Assembly: GCF_036404855.1 (NCBI RefSeq)
Contig: NZ_DASWYS010000185.1
Span: 1 to 27,946 of the forward strand
DNA length: 27,946 bases
From: Pelomonas sp036404855
Lineage (GTDB): Bacteria > Pseudomonadota > Gammaproteobacteria > Burkholderiales > Burkholderiaceae_C
Reading direction: 5' to 3'
Below the pieces are notes generated by a model that was not told the DNA's origin, searched no databases, and saw only the letters and a list, made by a program, of their open reading frames with translations. Below are positions 6,368 to 15,209 of the stretch, one piece after another (within the stretch, counting starts at the first letter, position 1; every line of letters begins with the position of its first letter). The translations under genes were made by a program, and so were the position numbers.

Positions 6368-8376
6368 CGTGAGGCTCCCGAGGCCGGGGCGGACGCACTG
6401 GATGTCCCGCCCGGCGATGTGGCGGCCAGGCCTGGCAGCGGCACGTCCGCGGCGCGGCGCGGCGTGCCGATGGGCGCGAAGGTCTGGCCCAGCTGCGTCT
6501 TGGCGATGTCTTCCTCGCTGGGGTAGGCGCCGGTCAGCAGGTAGTCGAACACGCGGCGCGCGATGGGGGCGGCCGAGGCCGAGCCCCAGCCGGCGTTCTC
6601 GACGATGACGGCCAGTGCGACGGTGGGCTGGTCCACCGGCGCGAAGCCCACGTAGAGCGAGTGGTCGCGCTTGCGCTCATCGGCCTTGATGGCGCTGTAC
6701 TTCTCGCCCGCGCGCAGGCCCACGGCCTGGGCGGTGCCGGTCTTGCCGCCGCTCTGGTAGGCCGCGCCGGCGAACACCTGGCGCCCCGTGCCCTCCAGCG
6801 TCACGCCGTTCATTGCGTTGCGGATCACGTCGACATCGGCGGGCTTGAGCGGCAAGGGTTCCAGCGCGTCGCTGGCGATGCGACGTTGCTCGTGCTTCAC
6901 CACGTCCTCGATCTCACGTACCAGGCGCGGCTTGTAGCGCTGGCCGCCGGAGGCGATGGTGGAGTAGGCCGTGGCCATCTGCAGCATCGTGAAGTTGTTG
7001 TAGCCCTGGCCGATGCCCAGCGAAATCGTCTCGCCGGGGAACCACTTCTGGTTCGCAGGGCTCCTGCGGAAGTAGTTGCGCTTCCACTCCTGCGAGGGCA
7101 GCACGCCGGCGACCTCGCCCTGCACATCGATGTCGGTCTTGCGGCCCAGGCCGAAGGGCTCGAGCTGGTCGTGGATCAGATCCACCCCCATCTCGTTGGC
7201 CAGGCTGTAGAAGTAGACGTTGGACGAGGTGACGATGGCCAGCCGCATGTCCTTGGGGCCGGCGCGGTCGGTTTCGGGGCTGCCGAAGCTTCGGCCACCG
7301 AAGCTGTAGGTCAGGTTGTCCATGATGACCGTGCCGGGTGCGCGCTTGCCGCTGTTCAGCGCCGCCATGGCCATCAGCGGCTTGAAGGTGGAGCCGGGCG
7401 GATAGGTGCCACGCAGCGCGCGGTTCAGCAACGGCTTGTCGATGTCCTCGTTCAGCTCGCGCCAGGAGTCTGCGTCGATGCCATCGACGAACAGGTTCGG
7501 GTCGAAGGTGGGCTTGGACACGAAGGCCAGCACCTCGCCGTTGCGCGGATCGATGGCCACCAGCGCACCGCGCCGCTCGCCGAACAGCTTCTCCACCAGC
7601 GCCTGCAGCTTGATGTCGATGGACAGGTTCAGCGTGTTGCCGGGCGTGGGCGGGCGGTGGTCCAGGCGACGCACTGCGCGGCCGCCGGCGCTGGTCTCTA
7701 CCTGTTCGAAGCCGGTCGTCCCGTGCAGTTCCTTTTCGTAGGCCTGCTCCAGGCCCAGCTTGCCGATGTATTCGGTCCCCCGGTAGTTGGCGACGTCCTC
7801 CTCCTCCCAGTCGTCCATCGCCTTCTTCTCGGCCTGGTTGATGCGGCCGATGTAGCCGATCAGGTGGGCACCGACGTCGCCCAGCGGGTAGGAGCGGAAC
7901 AGGCGCGCCTTGATCTCGACGCCGGGGAAGCGGAAGCGCTGGGCGGTGAAGCGCGCGACCTCCTCGTCCGTCAGCTTGGTGCGGATGGGCAGGGAGTCGG
8001 TGTGCTTGGACTCGTCGAGCAGGCGCCGGAAGCGGCGCTTGTCGCGCGCCTGGATCTCGACGATCTCGCCAAGGGCCTCGATGGTGGCATCCAGGTCAGT
8101 GACCTTCTCGGGGTTGATCTCCAGCGTGTAGGCCGAGTAGTTGCTGGCCAGCACGACGCCGTTGCGGTCCTTGATGAGGCCGCGATTCGGTACGATGGGC
8201 ACGACGGCGATGCGGTTGGACTCGGCCCGCTCCGCAAAGCTGTCGTACTGCACGATCTGGAGCCAGACCAGGCGCGCGATGAGCAGGCCGAAGCAGAACA
8301 ACACGAAGGCGACCGCGGCAAGCACGCGCAGGCGAAAGCGCGACAGCTCCTGGCGGAGGTTCTTGATGACGACCAC
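6364..8376 (-). CDS. mrdA: Penicillin-binding protein 2 (elongasome transpeptidase)
   Basis: This 670-residue class B PBP cross-links peptidoglycan during elongation. It has a cytoplasmic N-terminus, one membrane anchor at about residues 17-40, a dimerisation/pedestal region starting IVPNRGLIKDRNG, and a transpeptidase domain. The active-site triad of motifs is complete: STFK at 329-332 (catalytic S329), SSN at 384-386 and KTGTA at 545-549. The tail after about 635 is Pro/Ser/Ala-rich. The start is a GTG at 8374-8376, forced by an in-frame TAG two codons upstream, and I see no clear ribosome site before it. It lies 71 bp after mreD and overlaps rodA by four bases. Confidence 0.96.
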   Translation of the reverse strand: MVVIKNLRQELSRFRLRVLAAVAFVLFCFGLLIARLVWLQIVQYDSFAERAESNRIAVVPIVPNRGLIKDRNGVVLASNYSAYTLEINPEKVTDLDATIEALGEIVEIQARDKRRFRRLLDESKHTDSLPIRTKLTDEEVARFTAQRFRFPGVEIKARLFRSYPLGDVGAHLIGYIGRINQAEKKAMDDWEEEDVANYRGTEYIGKLGLEQAYEKELHGTTGFEQVETSAGGRAVRRLDHRPPTPGNTLNLSIDIKLQALVEKLFGERRGALVAIDPRNGEVLAFVSKPTFDPNLFVDGIDADSWRELNEDIDKPLLNRALRGTYPPGSTFKPLMAMAALNSGKRAPGTVIMDNLTYSFGGRSFGSPETDRAGPKDMRLAIVTSSNVYFYSLANEMGVDLIHDQLEPFGLGRKTDIDVQGEVAGVLPSQEWKRNYFRRSPANQKWFPGETISLGIGQGYNNFTMLQMATAYSTIASGGQRYKPRLVREIEDVVKHEQRRIASDALEPLPLKPADVDVIRNAMNGVTLEGTGRQVFAGAAYQSGGKTGTAQAVGLRAGEKYSAIKADERKRDHSLYVGFAPVDQPTVALAVIVENAGWGSASAAPIARRVFDYLLTGAYPSEEDIAKTQLGQTFAPIGTPRRAADVPLPGLAATSPGGTSSASAPASGASR

Positions 8377-8447
8377 GGGCTAGACCCGAACGTGCCCGGC
8401 CACCCGGGCGGCGAGGGATGCCGGGAACCGGCGAGACCGCGCAGACG

Positions 8448-8969
8448 TCATAGCGGCCGGTTGGCGTCGCGGTCCGGCGCGCGGCGTTGCGGCGCCAGCA
8501 GCAGCACGCTCGCCACCGGCCACAGCGCGGCCTCGAAGACCGGTGCAAGCAAAACGCTCCAGCCCGGCCACATACCCCCGACCAGCATGCGCACGATCAA
8601 CGCCAGCGCATGCGCGGCGAGGAACAGCGGCAACACCTGCACCGCCTGGCCGCCCAGCGGGAACCAGGTCAGGCGGCGATGCAGCAGGATCGCGCCGTAG
8701 CTCAGGCCGCTGTAGGCCAGCGCATGCTGACCCAGCAGCGCGCCGTCGTGCACGTCGACGAGCAGGCCGAAGATGAAGGCCCACAACACGCCGACCCGGC
8801 GCGGCTGGTGCACACCCCAGAAGACCAGGACGACGGCCAGCACATCCGGCATCGCCGCGAGGCGTCCGGCCGGCACCATGTCGATCATCAGCGCGACGAT
8901 CAGCGTGAAGCCGATGAACCAGGGATTGGCCGGCAGCAGCAACTGGTCTGCGGCGCGCGGCATGATCAT
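8448..8969 (-). CDS. mreD: Rod shape-determining protein MreD
   Basis: This 173-residue protein with five or so hydrophobic helices is MreD, the inner-membrane elongasome component that associates with MreC. The opening (MIMPRAADQLLLPANPWFIGFT) and FWGVHQPRRVGVLWAFIFGLLVDVHDGALLGQHAL block, read as HQPRRVGVLWAF and GLLVDVHDGALLG, are characteristic. The ATG at 8967-8969 overlaps the mreC stop by four bases, so coupling is likely. A second in-frame ATG two codons on is an alternative start. The C-terminal end is polar and basic. Confidence 0.93.
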   Translation of the reverse strand: MIMPRAADQLLLPANPWFIGFTLIVALMIDMVPAGRLAAMPDVLAVVLVFWGVHQPRRVGVLWAFIFGLLVDVHDGALLGQHALAYSGLSYGAILLHRRLTWFPLGGQAVQVLPLFLAAHALALIVRMLVGGMWPGWSVLLAPVFEAALWPVASVLLLAPQRRAPDRDANRPL

Positions 8970-9970
8970 GGCGTGGCTCCCGAGGCTTTGGGGGCGGCTT
9001 TTTCGGCGGCCTTTTCGGCGCGTTCGGCCTTTTTGGCGGCGCGGGCGACGGCCTTGGCCGCGGCGGCCGACGCCGCTTCGCCCGCCGCGGCGACCTCGGC
9101 CTCCTGCTTGGCAGCCAGATGGCGGTCCTGCGGCAGCAGCACGAGTACGTGGCGGGCGCTGTCCGGTTGGGCGATGGGAGTCAGGAACACCTGGGCGAAG
9201 CTGGAGTCGCCGCGTCGCTCGACGACGGCTACCTTGGCGACCGGCAGGCCCGGTGGATAGACGCCGTCGAGGCCCGAGGTCGTCATCAGGTCACCGACCT
9301 TGACGTCCGCGTTCGCGGCCAGGAAGCGCAGTTCCATGCCGGTGCCGTCCGAGCGGCCGGCGGCGGCGTTGCGCATCTGCGTGCGCGCATTCAGCAGCGG
9401 GATGGCAGCGTCCTTGTCGGTCAGCAGCGTGACCTCGCTCGACAGCGGATAGACGCGCGTCACCTGGCCGAGCACGCCGGCTTCGTTGATGACCGGGGAA
9501 CCGGGAGCCACGCCCTGGGTGGCGCCGCGGTCGATGACGACCCGGCGGGAAAAGGGGTCGGGGGCCTCGAACAGCACCTCGGCAGGGATGGACGGGACGC
9601 TCAGGCTGGGCTGCAGGCCGAGCAGCTTGCGCAGATGGTCGTTCTCGGTCTGCAGCGCCTCGGCACGGGACAGCCGTTCGGCCTGCTGGGCGAGCTGGCG
9701 CTTGGCGAGGTCTTCGGCCGCCATCGCGCGCTGTGTGCCGCGCAGATAGTCACCCAGGGTATCCCAGGCATCGACGGGCGTCAGCAGCAGGCGCTGCACA
9801 GGGTGCAGGACGAGGGCGAAGCCTGCTCGCACCGGCTGCATCAGCTTGAAACGGGCGTCAGCCACCATCATCAACAGCGCGAGCGCCGAGCACAGCGCGA
9901 GCTTGGTCAGCGCCGACGGACCCTGGCGGAAGAACGGCGGTGGCGTGCGGTCTAGGGTGCCGAGGGGCAT
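8966..9970 (-). CDS. mreC: Rod shape-determining protein MreC
   Basis: This 334-residue protein is MreC, the periplasmic scaffold of the elongasome that binds PBP2. It has a short cytoplasmic N-terminus, one membrane helix at about residues 20-45, a coiled-coil segment at about 75-115 (EDLAKRQLAQQAERLSRAEALQ), then the beta-rich MreC core (RRVVIDRGATQGVAPGSPVI, LLTDKDAAIPLLNARTQMRN, MTTSGLDGVYPPGLPV). The last 49 residues (from 286) are almost wholly Ala, Lys and Glu, a low-complexity tail probably helical and periplasmic. The ATG at 9968-9970 lacks an evident ribosome site. It lies 32 bp after mreB and overlaps mreD by four bases. Confidence 0.95.
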   Translation of the reverse strand: MPLGTLDRTPPPFFRQGPSALTKLALCSALALLMMVADARFKLMQPVRAGFALVLHPVQRLLLTPVDAWDTLGDYLRGTQRAMAAEDLAKRQLAQQAERLSRAEALQTENDHLRKLLGLQPSLSVPSIPAEVLFEAPDPFSRRVVIDRGATQGVAPGSPVINEAGVLGQVTRVYPLSSEVTLLTDKDAAIPLLNARTQMRNAAAGRSDGTGMELRFLAANADVKVGDLMTTSGLDGVYPPGLPVAKVAVVERRGDSSFAQVFLTPIAQPDSARHVLVLLPQDRHLAAKQEAEVAAAGEAASAAAAKAVARAAKKAERAEKAAEKAAPKASGATP

Positions 9971-10002
9971 GGCGCGCCAGGCGGCGTATCAGGAGGTTGG
10001 GC

Positions 10003-11046
10003 TTATTCCGACGTGAAGATGGAGCCCAGGCGCTCCATGCGCTCCAGCGCCATGCCGCAGCCGCGGACGACGCAGGTCAGCGGGTCTTCGGCCACGAGTA
10101 CCGGCAGACCGGTCTCCTCGCCCAGCAGGCGATCGAGGTCGCGCAGCAGCGCGCCGCCACCGGTCAACATCATGCCGCGCTCGGCGATGTCGGCGCCCAG
10201 TTCCGGGGGGGTCTGCTCCAGCGCGTTCTTCACGGCGGAAACGATCTGGTTCAGCGGGTCCGTCAGCGCTTCCAGGATCTCGTTGGACGAGATCGTGAAG
10301 CTGCGCGGCACGCCTTCGGAGAGGTTGCGGCCCTTGACCTCCATCTCCTTGACCTCGGAGCCGGGGAAGGCACTGCCGATGTTCTTCTTGATCGCCTCGG
10401 CGGTGGGCTCGCCGATCAGCATGCCGTAGTTGCGGCGGATGTAGTTGATGATGGCTTCGTCGAACTTGTCGCCGCCGACGCGGACGGAGCCCTTGTAGAC
10501 CATGCCGCCCAGCGAGATGACGCCCACCTCGGTGGTGCCCCCGCCGATGTCGACAACCATGGAGCCGGAGGCCTCGGCCACCGGCAGGCCGGCACCGATG
10601 GCGGCGGCCATGGGTTCCTCGATCAGGTAGACCTCGCTGGCACCAGCGCCCAGCGCGGATTCGCGGATGGCACGGCGCTCCACCTGGGTCGAGCCGCAGG
10701 GCACGCAGATGATGATCCTCGGAGACGGCTTGAACGTCTTCGAGTCATGGACCATCTTGATGAACTGCTTGAGCATCTGCTCCGTCACCGTGAAGTCGGC
10801 GATGACGCCGTCCTTCATGGGGCGGATGGCCTCGATGTTGCCGGGGACCTTGCCCAGCATGGCCTTGGCCTCCCGGCCGACGGCCTGGATGGTCTTCTTG
10901 CCGTTGGGGCCGCCCTCGTGGCGAATGGACACCACCGACGGTTCGTCAAGGACGATGCCCTTGCCGCGAACGTAGATCAGCGTGTTGGCGGTGCCGAGGT
11001 CGATGGCGAGGTCGGTGGAAAAGTAGCGGCGCAGGGAGGCGAACAT
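10003..11046 (-). CDS. mreB: Actin-like rod shape protein MreB
   Basis: This 347-residue protein is MreB, the bacterial actin that forms membrane-bound filaments and positions wall synthesis. It starts MFASLRRYFSTDLAIDLGTAN, with the phosphate-1 loop DLGTANT at about residues 16-22. The phosphate-2 motif VVDIGGGTTEVGVI and the adenosine motif MLTGGGALLRDLD are intact. The amphipathic N-terminus and length are typical. It is the first gene of the mreBCD-mrdA-rodA cluster and diverges from gatC across a 209-bp gap that must hold both promoters. Confidence 0.98.
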   Translation of the reverse strand: MFASLRRYFSTDLAIDLGTANTLIYVRGKGIVLDEPSVVSIRHEGGPNGKKTIQAVGREAKAMLGKVPGNIEAIRPMKDGVIADFTVTEQMLKQFIKMVHDSKTFKPSPRIIICVPCGSTQVERRAIRESALGAGASEVYLIEEPMAAAIGAGLPVAEASGSMVVDIGGGTTEVGVISLGGMVYKGSVRVGGDKFDEAIINYIRRNYGMLIGEPTAEAIKKNIGSAFPGSEVKEMEVKGRNLSEGVPRSFTISSNEILEALTDPLNQIVSAVKNALEQTPPELGADIAERGMMLTGGGALLRDLDRLLGEETGLPVLVAEDPLTCVVRGCGMALERMERLGSIFTSE

Positions 11047-11179
11047 GGTGTGGCGCAGGGAACCTCGCCGGCGGGGCGCGGCTCGAAAACGGGGGGCTGA
11101 ATATGCAGCGAGGCCGCCCGGCCGGCGACAAAACGCGTCGCTGAACGAGCAGCCTCGAAGGCCTTGAAGATGGGCGGCG

Positions 11180-11185
11180 ATAATA
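11180..11185 (-). promoter_or_regulatory. Possible mreB -10 element
   Basis: On the minus strand this hexamer reads TATTAT in an otherwise GC-rich stretch, about 135 bp upstream of the mreB ATG. The -35 position 17 bases further is GGCCTC, a poor match. The 209-bp mreB-gatC gap (11047-11255) also has to serve gatC, for which I see no convincing promoter or ribosome site. Nothing else recognisable lies in the gap. Confidence 0.35.
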
Positions 11186-11255
11186 ACCGATCACCCCATT
11201 CTGAGGCCCGCCAATGCTAGGTTTCTGGCTTCAGGCTTACATCTGAAAACCCTTC

Positions 11256-11555
11256 ATGAGCCTCACCCCTGACGACGTGAGTCGCATCGCCAACCTGGCC
11301 CGGCTGCAGTTGCAGCCCGCCGAGTCCGAAGCCCTGCTCGGCAACCTGAACGATTTCTTCAAGATCGTGGACCAGATGAGCGCCGTGGACACCGCCGGCA
11401 TCGAGCCGCTGTACACGCCGCTGTCTGCCATCCAGCAGGTGCAGCTGCGCCTGCGCGAAGACGCCGTCACCGAGACGAACCAGCGCGAGCTGAACCAGCG
11501 CAGCGCCCCGGCCGTCGAGGACGGCCTCTTCCTCGTTCCCAAGGTCATCGAATGA
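11256..11555 (+). CDS. gatC: Asp-tRNA(Asn)/Glu-tRNA(Gln) amidotransferase subunit C
   Basis: This 99-residue protein is GatC, the small subunit that wraps and stabilises GatA and GatB. The family pattern is clear: MSLTPDDVSRIANLARLQL at the N-terminus, a helix ending LNDFFKIVDQM, then the extended segment VDTAGIEPLYTPLS. The C-terminal DGLFLVPKVIE is the standard end. The ribosome site before the ATG is weak. Its stop overlaps the gatA start (ATGA at 11552-11555), so the genes are translationally coupled. Confidence 0.96.
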   Translation: MSLTPDDVSRIANLARLQLQPAESEALLGNLNDFFKIVDQMSAVDTAGIEPLYTPLSAIQQVQLRLREDAVTETNQRELNQRSAPAVEDGLFLVPKVIE

Positions 11556-13042
11556 AGCCCGTTCACGACATGGGCGTGGCCGAGCTGGCCGCCGCCCTGA
11601 AGCGCCGCGCCCTGTCCAGCCGCGAGGCCACGCAGGCACTGCTGGATCGCATCGCCACCCACGACCAGGCGCTGGGCGCCTTCCTGCATGTCGACGCGGA
11701 GGGTGCGCTGGCCCGCGCCGCCCTGGCCGACAGCGCGCTGGCCGCCGGCAATGCCGCAGCACTGGCCGGCGTGCCCCTGGCGCACAAGGACATCTACGTC
11801 ACGGCCGACATGCCCACCACGGCCGGGTCCAAGATGCTGGAGGGTTACCTCAGCCCCTTCGACGCCACCGTCGTCGCGAGGCTGAACGCCGCTGGCACCG
11901 TGAGCCTGGGCAAGCTGAACTGCGACGAGTTCGCGATGGGTTCGGCCAACGAGAACAGCGCCTATTTCCCGGCCCACAACCCCTGGGACGCCAGCCGCGT
12001 GCCTGGCGGCTCTTCGGGGGGCTCGGCCGTGGCGGTGGCGGCCCGCCTGGTGCCCGGCGTGACCGGCACCGACACCGGCGGATCCATCCGCCAGCCGGCC
12101 AGCTTTACGGGCATCACCGGCATCAAGCCGACCTACGGCGTGTGCTCGCGCTACGGCATGATCGCCTTCGCATCCAGCCTGGACCAGGCCGGCCCGATGG
12201 CCCGCTCGGCCGAAGACTGCGCGCTGCTGCTGTCGACCATGAGCGGCTTCGACGAGCGCGACGCCACCAGCGTGCAGCAGCCACCGCAGGACTTCCATGC
12301 GCAAATGCTCGCGGTGCGCGAGGGCGCCAGCGCGGGCAAGCCGCTGGCGGGACTGCGCATCGGCCTGCCCAGGGAGTTCTTCCCGGCCGGGCTGTCGACC
12401 GACGTCAACGCTGCCGTGCGCGCCGGCCTGGCCGAGCTGGAAAAGCTGGGGGCCACGCTGGTGGATGTCAGCCTGCCGCGTACCGAGCTGGCCATCCCCG
12501 TCTACTACATCATCGCCCCGGCCGAGGCGAGCTCGAACCTGTCGCGCTTTGACGGCGTCAAGTTCGGCCACCGCGCGGCCCAGTACGACGACCTGCTCGA
12601 CATGTACAAGAAGTCGCGGGCCGAGGGCTTCGGCCCCGAGGTGAAGCGCCGCATCATGATCGGCACCTACGTGCTGTCGCACGGTTACTACGACGCCTAC
12701 TACCTGCAGGCCCAGAAGCTGCGCCGCATGATCGCGGACGACTTCCAGCAGTGCTTCACGCAGTGCGACCTGATCGCCGGCCCGGTGGCGCCCACTGTCG
12801 CCTGGAAGCACGGCGAAGGCAAGGATGACCCGACGCAGGCCTACCTGGCCGACATCTTCACGCTGCCCGGCTCGCTGGCCGGCCTGCCCGGCATGAGCGT
12901 GCCGGTCGGTCTTGGCGCCGGCGGCATGCCGGTGGGCCTGCAGCTGATCGGCAACTACTTCAAGGAAGGGCAACTGCTGCACACGGCGCATGCCCTCCAG
13001 CAAGCCACCGACTGGCACCTCGCCGCGCCCTCGGGACTCTGA
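11552..13042 (+). CDS. gatA: Asp-tRNA(Asn)/Glu-tRNA(Gln) amidotransferase subunit A
   Basis: This 496-residue amidase is GatA. It hydrolyses glutamine and supplies ammonia to GatB, which amidates mischarged Glu-tRNA(Gln) or Asp-tRNA(Asn). The amidase-signature Ser-cisSer-Lys triad is intact: K79 in PLAHKDIY, S154 in PGGSSGGSAVAV and S178 in TDTGGSIRQPA. The downstream GIKPTYGVCSRYGMIAFASSLDQ block, seen as IKPTYG and FASSLDQ, is standard. It is coupled to gatC by a four-base overlap and precedes gatB by one base. Which tRNA it serves in this organism depends on whether GlnRS and AsnRS are present, which the window does not show. Confidence 0.98.
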   Translation: MKPVHDMGVAELAAALKRRALSSREATQALLDRIATHDQALGAFLHVDAEGALARAALADSALAAGNAAALAGVPLAHKDIYVTADMPTTAGSKMLEGYLSPFDATVVARLNAAGTVSLGKLNCDEFAMGSANENSAYFPAHNPWDASRVPGGSSGGSAVAVAARLVPGVTGTDTGGSIRQPASFTGITGIKPTYGVCSRYGMIAFASSLDQAGPMARSAEDCALLLSTMSGFDERDATSVQQPPQDFHAQMLAVREGASAGKPLAGLRIGLPREFFPAGLSTDVNAAVRAGLAELEKLGATLVDVSLPRTELAIPVYYIIAPAEASSNLSRFDGVKFGHRAAQYDDLLDMYKKSRAEGFGPEVKRRIMIGTYVLSHGYYDAYYLQAQKLRRMIADDFQQCFTQCDLIAGPVAPTVAWKHGEGKDDPTQAYLADIFTLPGSLAGLPGMSVPVGLGAGGMPVGLQLIGNYFKEGQLLHTAHALQQATDWHLAAPSGL

Positions 13043-13043
13043 T

Positions 13044-14492
13044 ATGCCTACATCCAAGCTCATCCGCGGTTATGAGGTCGTCATCGGCCTCGAAAACCAC
13101 GTCCAGCTCTCCACGCAGAGCAAGATCTTCAGCGGCAGCTCCACCGCTTTCGGCGCGCCGCCCAACACGCAGGCTTCGCCGGTGGACCTGGCCCTGCCCG
13201 GCACGCTGCCGGTGCTGAACCGCGCTGCCGTCGAGCGCGCCATCCGCTTCGGCCTGGCGGTCGGCGCCAAGGTCGCGCCGCTGTCCATCTTCGCCCGCAA
13301 GAACTACTTCTACCCGGACCTGCCCAAGGGCTACCAGATCAGCCAGTTCGAGATCCCGGTCGTTCAGGGCGGCGCCGTGGAGTTCTTCGTCGGCGATGTG
13401 AAGCACAAGGTCAACCTGACCCGCGCCCACCTCGAGGAAGACGCCGGCAAGAGCCTGCACGAGGACTACCACGGTCAGTCGGGCATCGACCTGAACCGCG
13501 CGGGCACGCCGCTGCTGGAGATCGTGTCCGAGCCCGACATGCGCTCCGGTGCCGAGGCGGCCGAATACGCCAAGACGCTGCACGCGCTGGTGATGTGGCT
13601 GGGCATCTGCGACGGCAACATGCAGGAGGGGTCGTTCCGCTGCGACGTCAATGTGTCGGTGCGCAAGCCCGGCGAGCCCTTTGGCACGCGCCGCGAGATC
13701 AAGAACCTCAACAGCTTCCGCTTCCTGGTCGACGCGGTGAACTACGAGGTCAACTGGCAGATCGACGAGATCGAGGACGGCCGCAAGATCCAGCAGGCCA
13801 CGGTGCTCTACAACCCCGACACCGGCGAGACCCGCGCGATGCGCAGCAAGGAAGATTCGGCCGACTACCGCTACTTCCCCGACCCCGACCTGCCGCCGCT
13901 GGTCATTGCGCCGGAGTGGGTGGAGCGCGTGAAAGGCGAGATGCCCGAGCTGCCGTCGGTGATGGCGGCCCGCTTCGAGAGCGCCGACGGTCTGCCGGTC
14001 TACGACGCGACGATGATGACGCAAAGCCTGGGCACGGCGCGCTATTACGAGGCTGCCAAGGCCGCGGGCGCGACGCCGAAGCTGGTGGCGAACTGGATCA
14101 TGGGCGAGATCAGCAAGCGCCTCAATGCCGATGGTGGCGAGATCGCCGCCGCGCCGGTGGGTCCGGCGCTGCTGGCCCAGCTGATCGGCCGCATCTCCGA
14201 CGGCACCATCTCCAACAACGCCGCCAAGCAGGTGTTCGAGTCGCTGTGGAGCGGCGAGGCGAGCGACGTGGACGCCGTCATCGAGGCCAAGGGCCTGAAG
14301 CAGGTCAGCGACACCGGCGCCATCGAGGCCATCCTCGACGAGGTGTTGGCCGCCAATCAGAAGTCTGTCGATGAGTACCGCGCGGGCAAGGACAAGGCCT
14401 TCAACGCGCTGGTCGGCCAGGCGATGAAGGCGACCAAGGGCAAGGCCAACCCGGCCTTGGTCAACGAGCTGCTGAAGAAAAAGCTCGGCTGA
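13044..14492 (+). CDS. gatB: Asp-tRNA(Asn)/Glu-tRNA(Gln) amidotransferase subunit B
   Basis: This 482-residue protein is GatB, the kinase/amidotransferase subunit that activates the tRNA-bound carboxylate and transfers ammonia from GatA. I chose the ATG at 13044 because MPTSKLIRGYEVVIGLENHVQL is the normal opening. An upstream in-frame ATG at 12990 would overlap gatA by 53 bases and add an atypical extension. Family motifs include FYPDLPKGYQISQFE, DLNRAGTPLLEIVSEPDM (seen as NRAGTPLLEIVSEPD) and ADYRYFPDPDLPPL. The C-terminal helical tail domain ends ALVNELLKKKLG. The spacing TGA-T-ATG to gatA implies coupling. Confidence 0.98.
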   Translation: MPTSKLIRGYEVVIGLENHVQLSTQSKIFSGSSTAFGAPPNTQASPVDLALPGTLPVLNRAAVERAIRFGLAVGAKVAPLSIFARKNYFYPDLPKGYQISQFEIPVVQGGAVEFFVGDVKHKVNLTRAHLEEDAGKSLHEDYHGQSGIDLNRAGTPLLEIVSEPDMRSGAEAAEYAKTLHALVMWLGICDGNMQEGSFRCDVNVSVRKPGEPFGTRREIKNLNSFRFLVDAVNYEVNWQIDEIEDGRKIQQATVLYNPDTGETRAMRSKEDSADYRYFPDPDLPPLVIAPEWVERVKGEMPELPSVMAARFESADGLPVYDATMMTQSLGTARYYEAAKAAGATPKLVANWIMGEISKRLNADGGEIAAAPVGPALLAQLIGRISDGTISNNAAKQVFESLWSGEASDVDAVIEAKGLKQVSDTGAIEAILDEVLAANQKSVDEYRAGKDKAFNALVGQAMKATKGKANPALVNELLKKKLG

Positions 14493-14498
14493 TCGGAC

Positions 14499-14522
14499 CG
14501 GCCTCAGGGGGCGCTGAGGCCG
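14499..14522. terminator. Hairpin between convergent gatB and DUF4124 genes
   Basis: CGGCCTCAG (14499-14507) and CTGAGGCCG (14514-14522) form a perfect nine-pair stem with a six-base loop, filling the 33-bp gap between the two converging stops. It is symmetric and could end transcripts from either side, though there is no U-tract on either strand. Placement is the main support. Confidence 0.5.
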
Positions 14523-14525
14523 AGG

Positions 14526-15209
14526 TCAACGCTTCGGCGTGGGCGGCGGTGCCGTTTGTGGCAGTTCGCCCAACGGCGGCAGCGAGCCCGGCGCGGCGCC
14601 GGCCCAGAGCTTCTTCAGCCGCGCCAGCTCGGCGTCGAAGCGTGCGTTGATGCGCACCAGCTCGGCCTTCTGGTTCTCGATGAGCACCTGTTGGGCCTCG
14701 ATGCTGGCGTCATTGGCGTCCAGTGACTGCTTGAGTTTGCCCGGCAGCGGCTTGCCCTTATAGAACTCGGACTCGTCCAGCAGCGGCTTGCGCTCGGCGG
14801 TCAGGTCCTTGATGCGTCGCTCGGACAGGCGCATGGCCTTGTTGGAGTCGTCCAGGGCCGCGTTGCGCGCGCGCTGGTGCGTCGCCTCGTTAGGGTAGCG
14901 CAGCATCAGCGTGCGGTCGCGGCGGATGGCGTCCAGCTGGGCGATGCGCTCGGCGGCAGCGCGGCGGTCGGCAGCCTCTTTCGCGGCGCGCTCCTCGGGG
15001 CTCAGGAAGGGCGGCAGCGTCGAGCGGTGCGAACCGTCGGGGTTGAGCATGCGCTGCTCACGCGCAGTGCATTCGGGGATGGGGCGGTCGCTGGTCAGCT
15101 TGCGGCCATCCGCGGTTGTGCAGGTGTAGATGCCCCTGCCGGGCGAGCCGTCCTGTGCCAGCGCGCAGCCGGCAAAGAGAAGTGCAGCGACGACGGGCAG
15201 GGTGCGCAT
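14526..15209 (-). CDS. Exported DUF4124-type protein with C-terminal coiled coil
   Basis: This 227-residue protein has an N-terminal export signal (MRTLPVVAALLFAGCALAQD). Cleavage after ALA is likely, while a lipoprotein reading at C15 is possible but the -3 Phe is poor. A DUF4124-like domain follows at about residues 25-60, with C30 and C47 (YTCTTADGRKLTSDRPIPEC) likely to pair. The rest is highly charged and helical (AAKEAADRRAAAERIAQLD, later AQQVLIENQKAELVRINARF) and looks coiled-coil, ending in a Pro-rich tail. The ATG at 15207-15209 overlaps the pyrE stop as TGATG, so expression depends on pyrE translation. The function is unknown; a periplasmic location is inferred. Confidence 0.85.
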   Translation of the reverse strand: MRTLPVVAALLFAGCALAQDGSPGRGIYTCTTADGRKLTSDRPIPECTAREQRMLNPDGSHRSTLPPFLSPEERAAKEAADRRAAAERIAQLDAIRRDRTLMLRYPNEATHQRARNAALDDSNKAMRLSERRIKDLTAERKPLLDESEFYKGKPLPGKLKQSLDANDASIEAQQVLIENQKAELVRINARFDAELARLKKLWAGAAPGSLPPLGELPQTAPPPTPKR

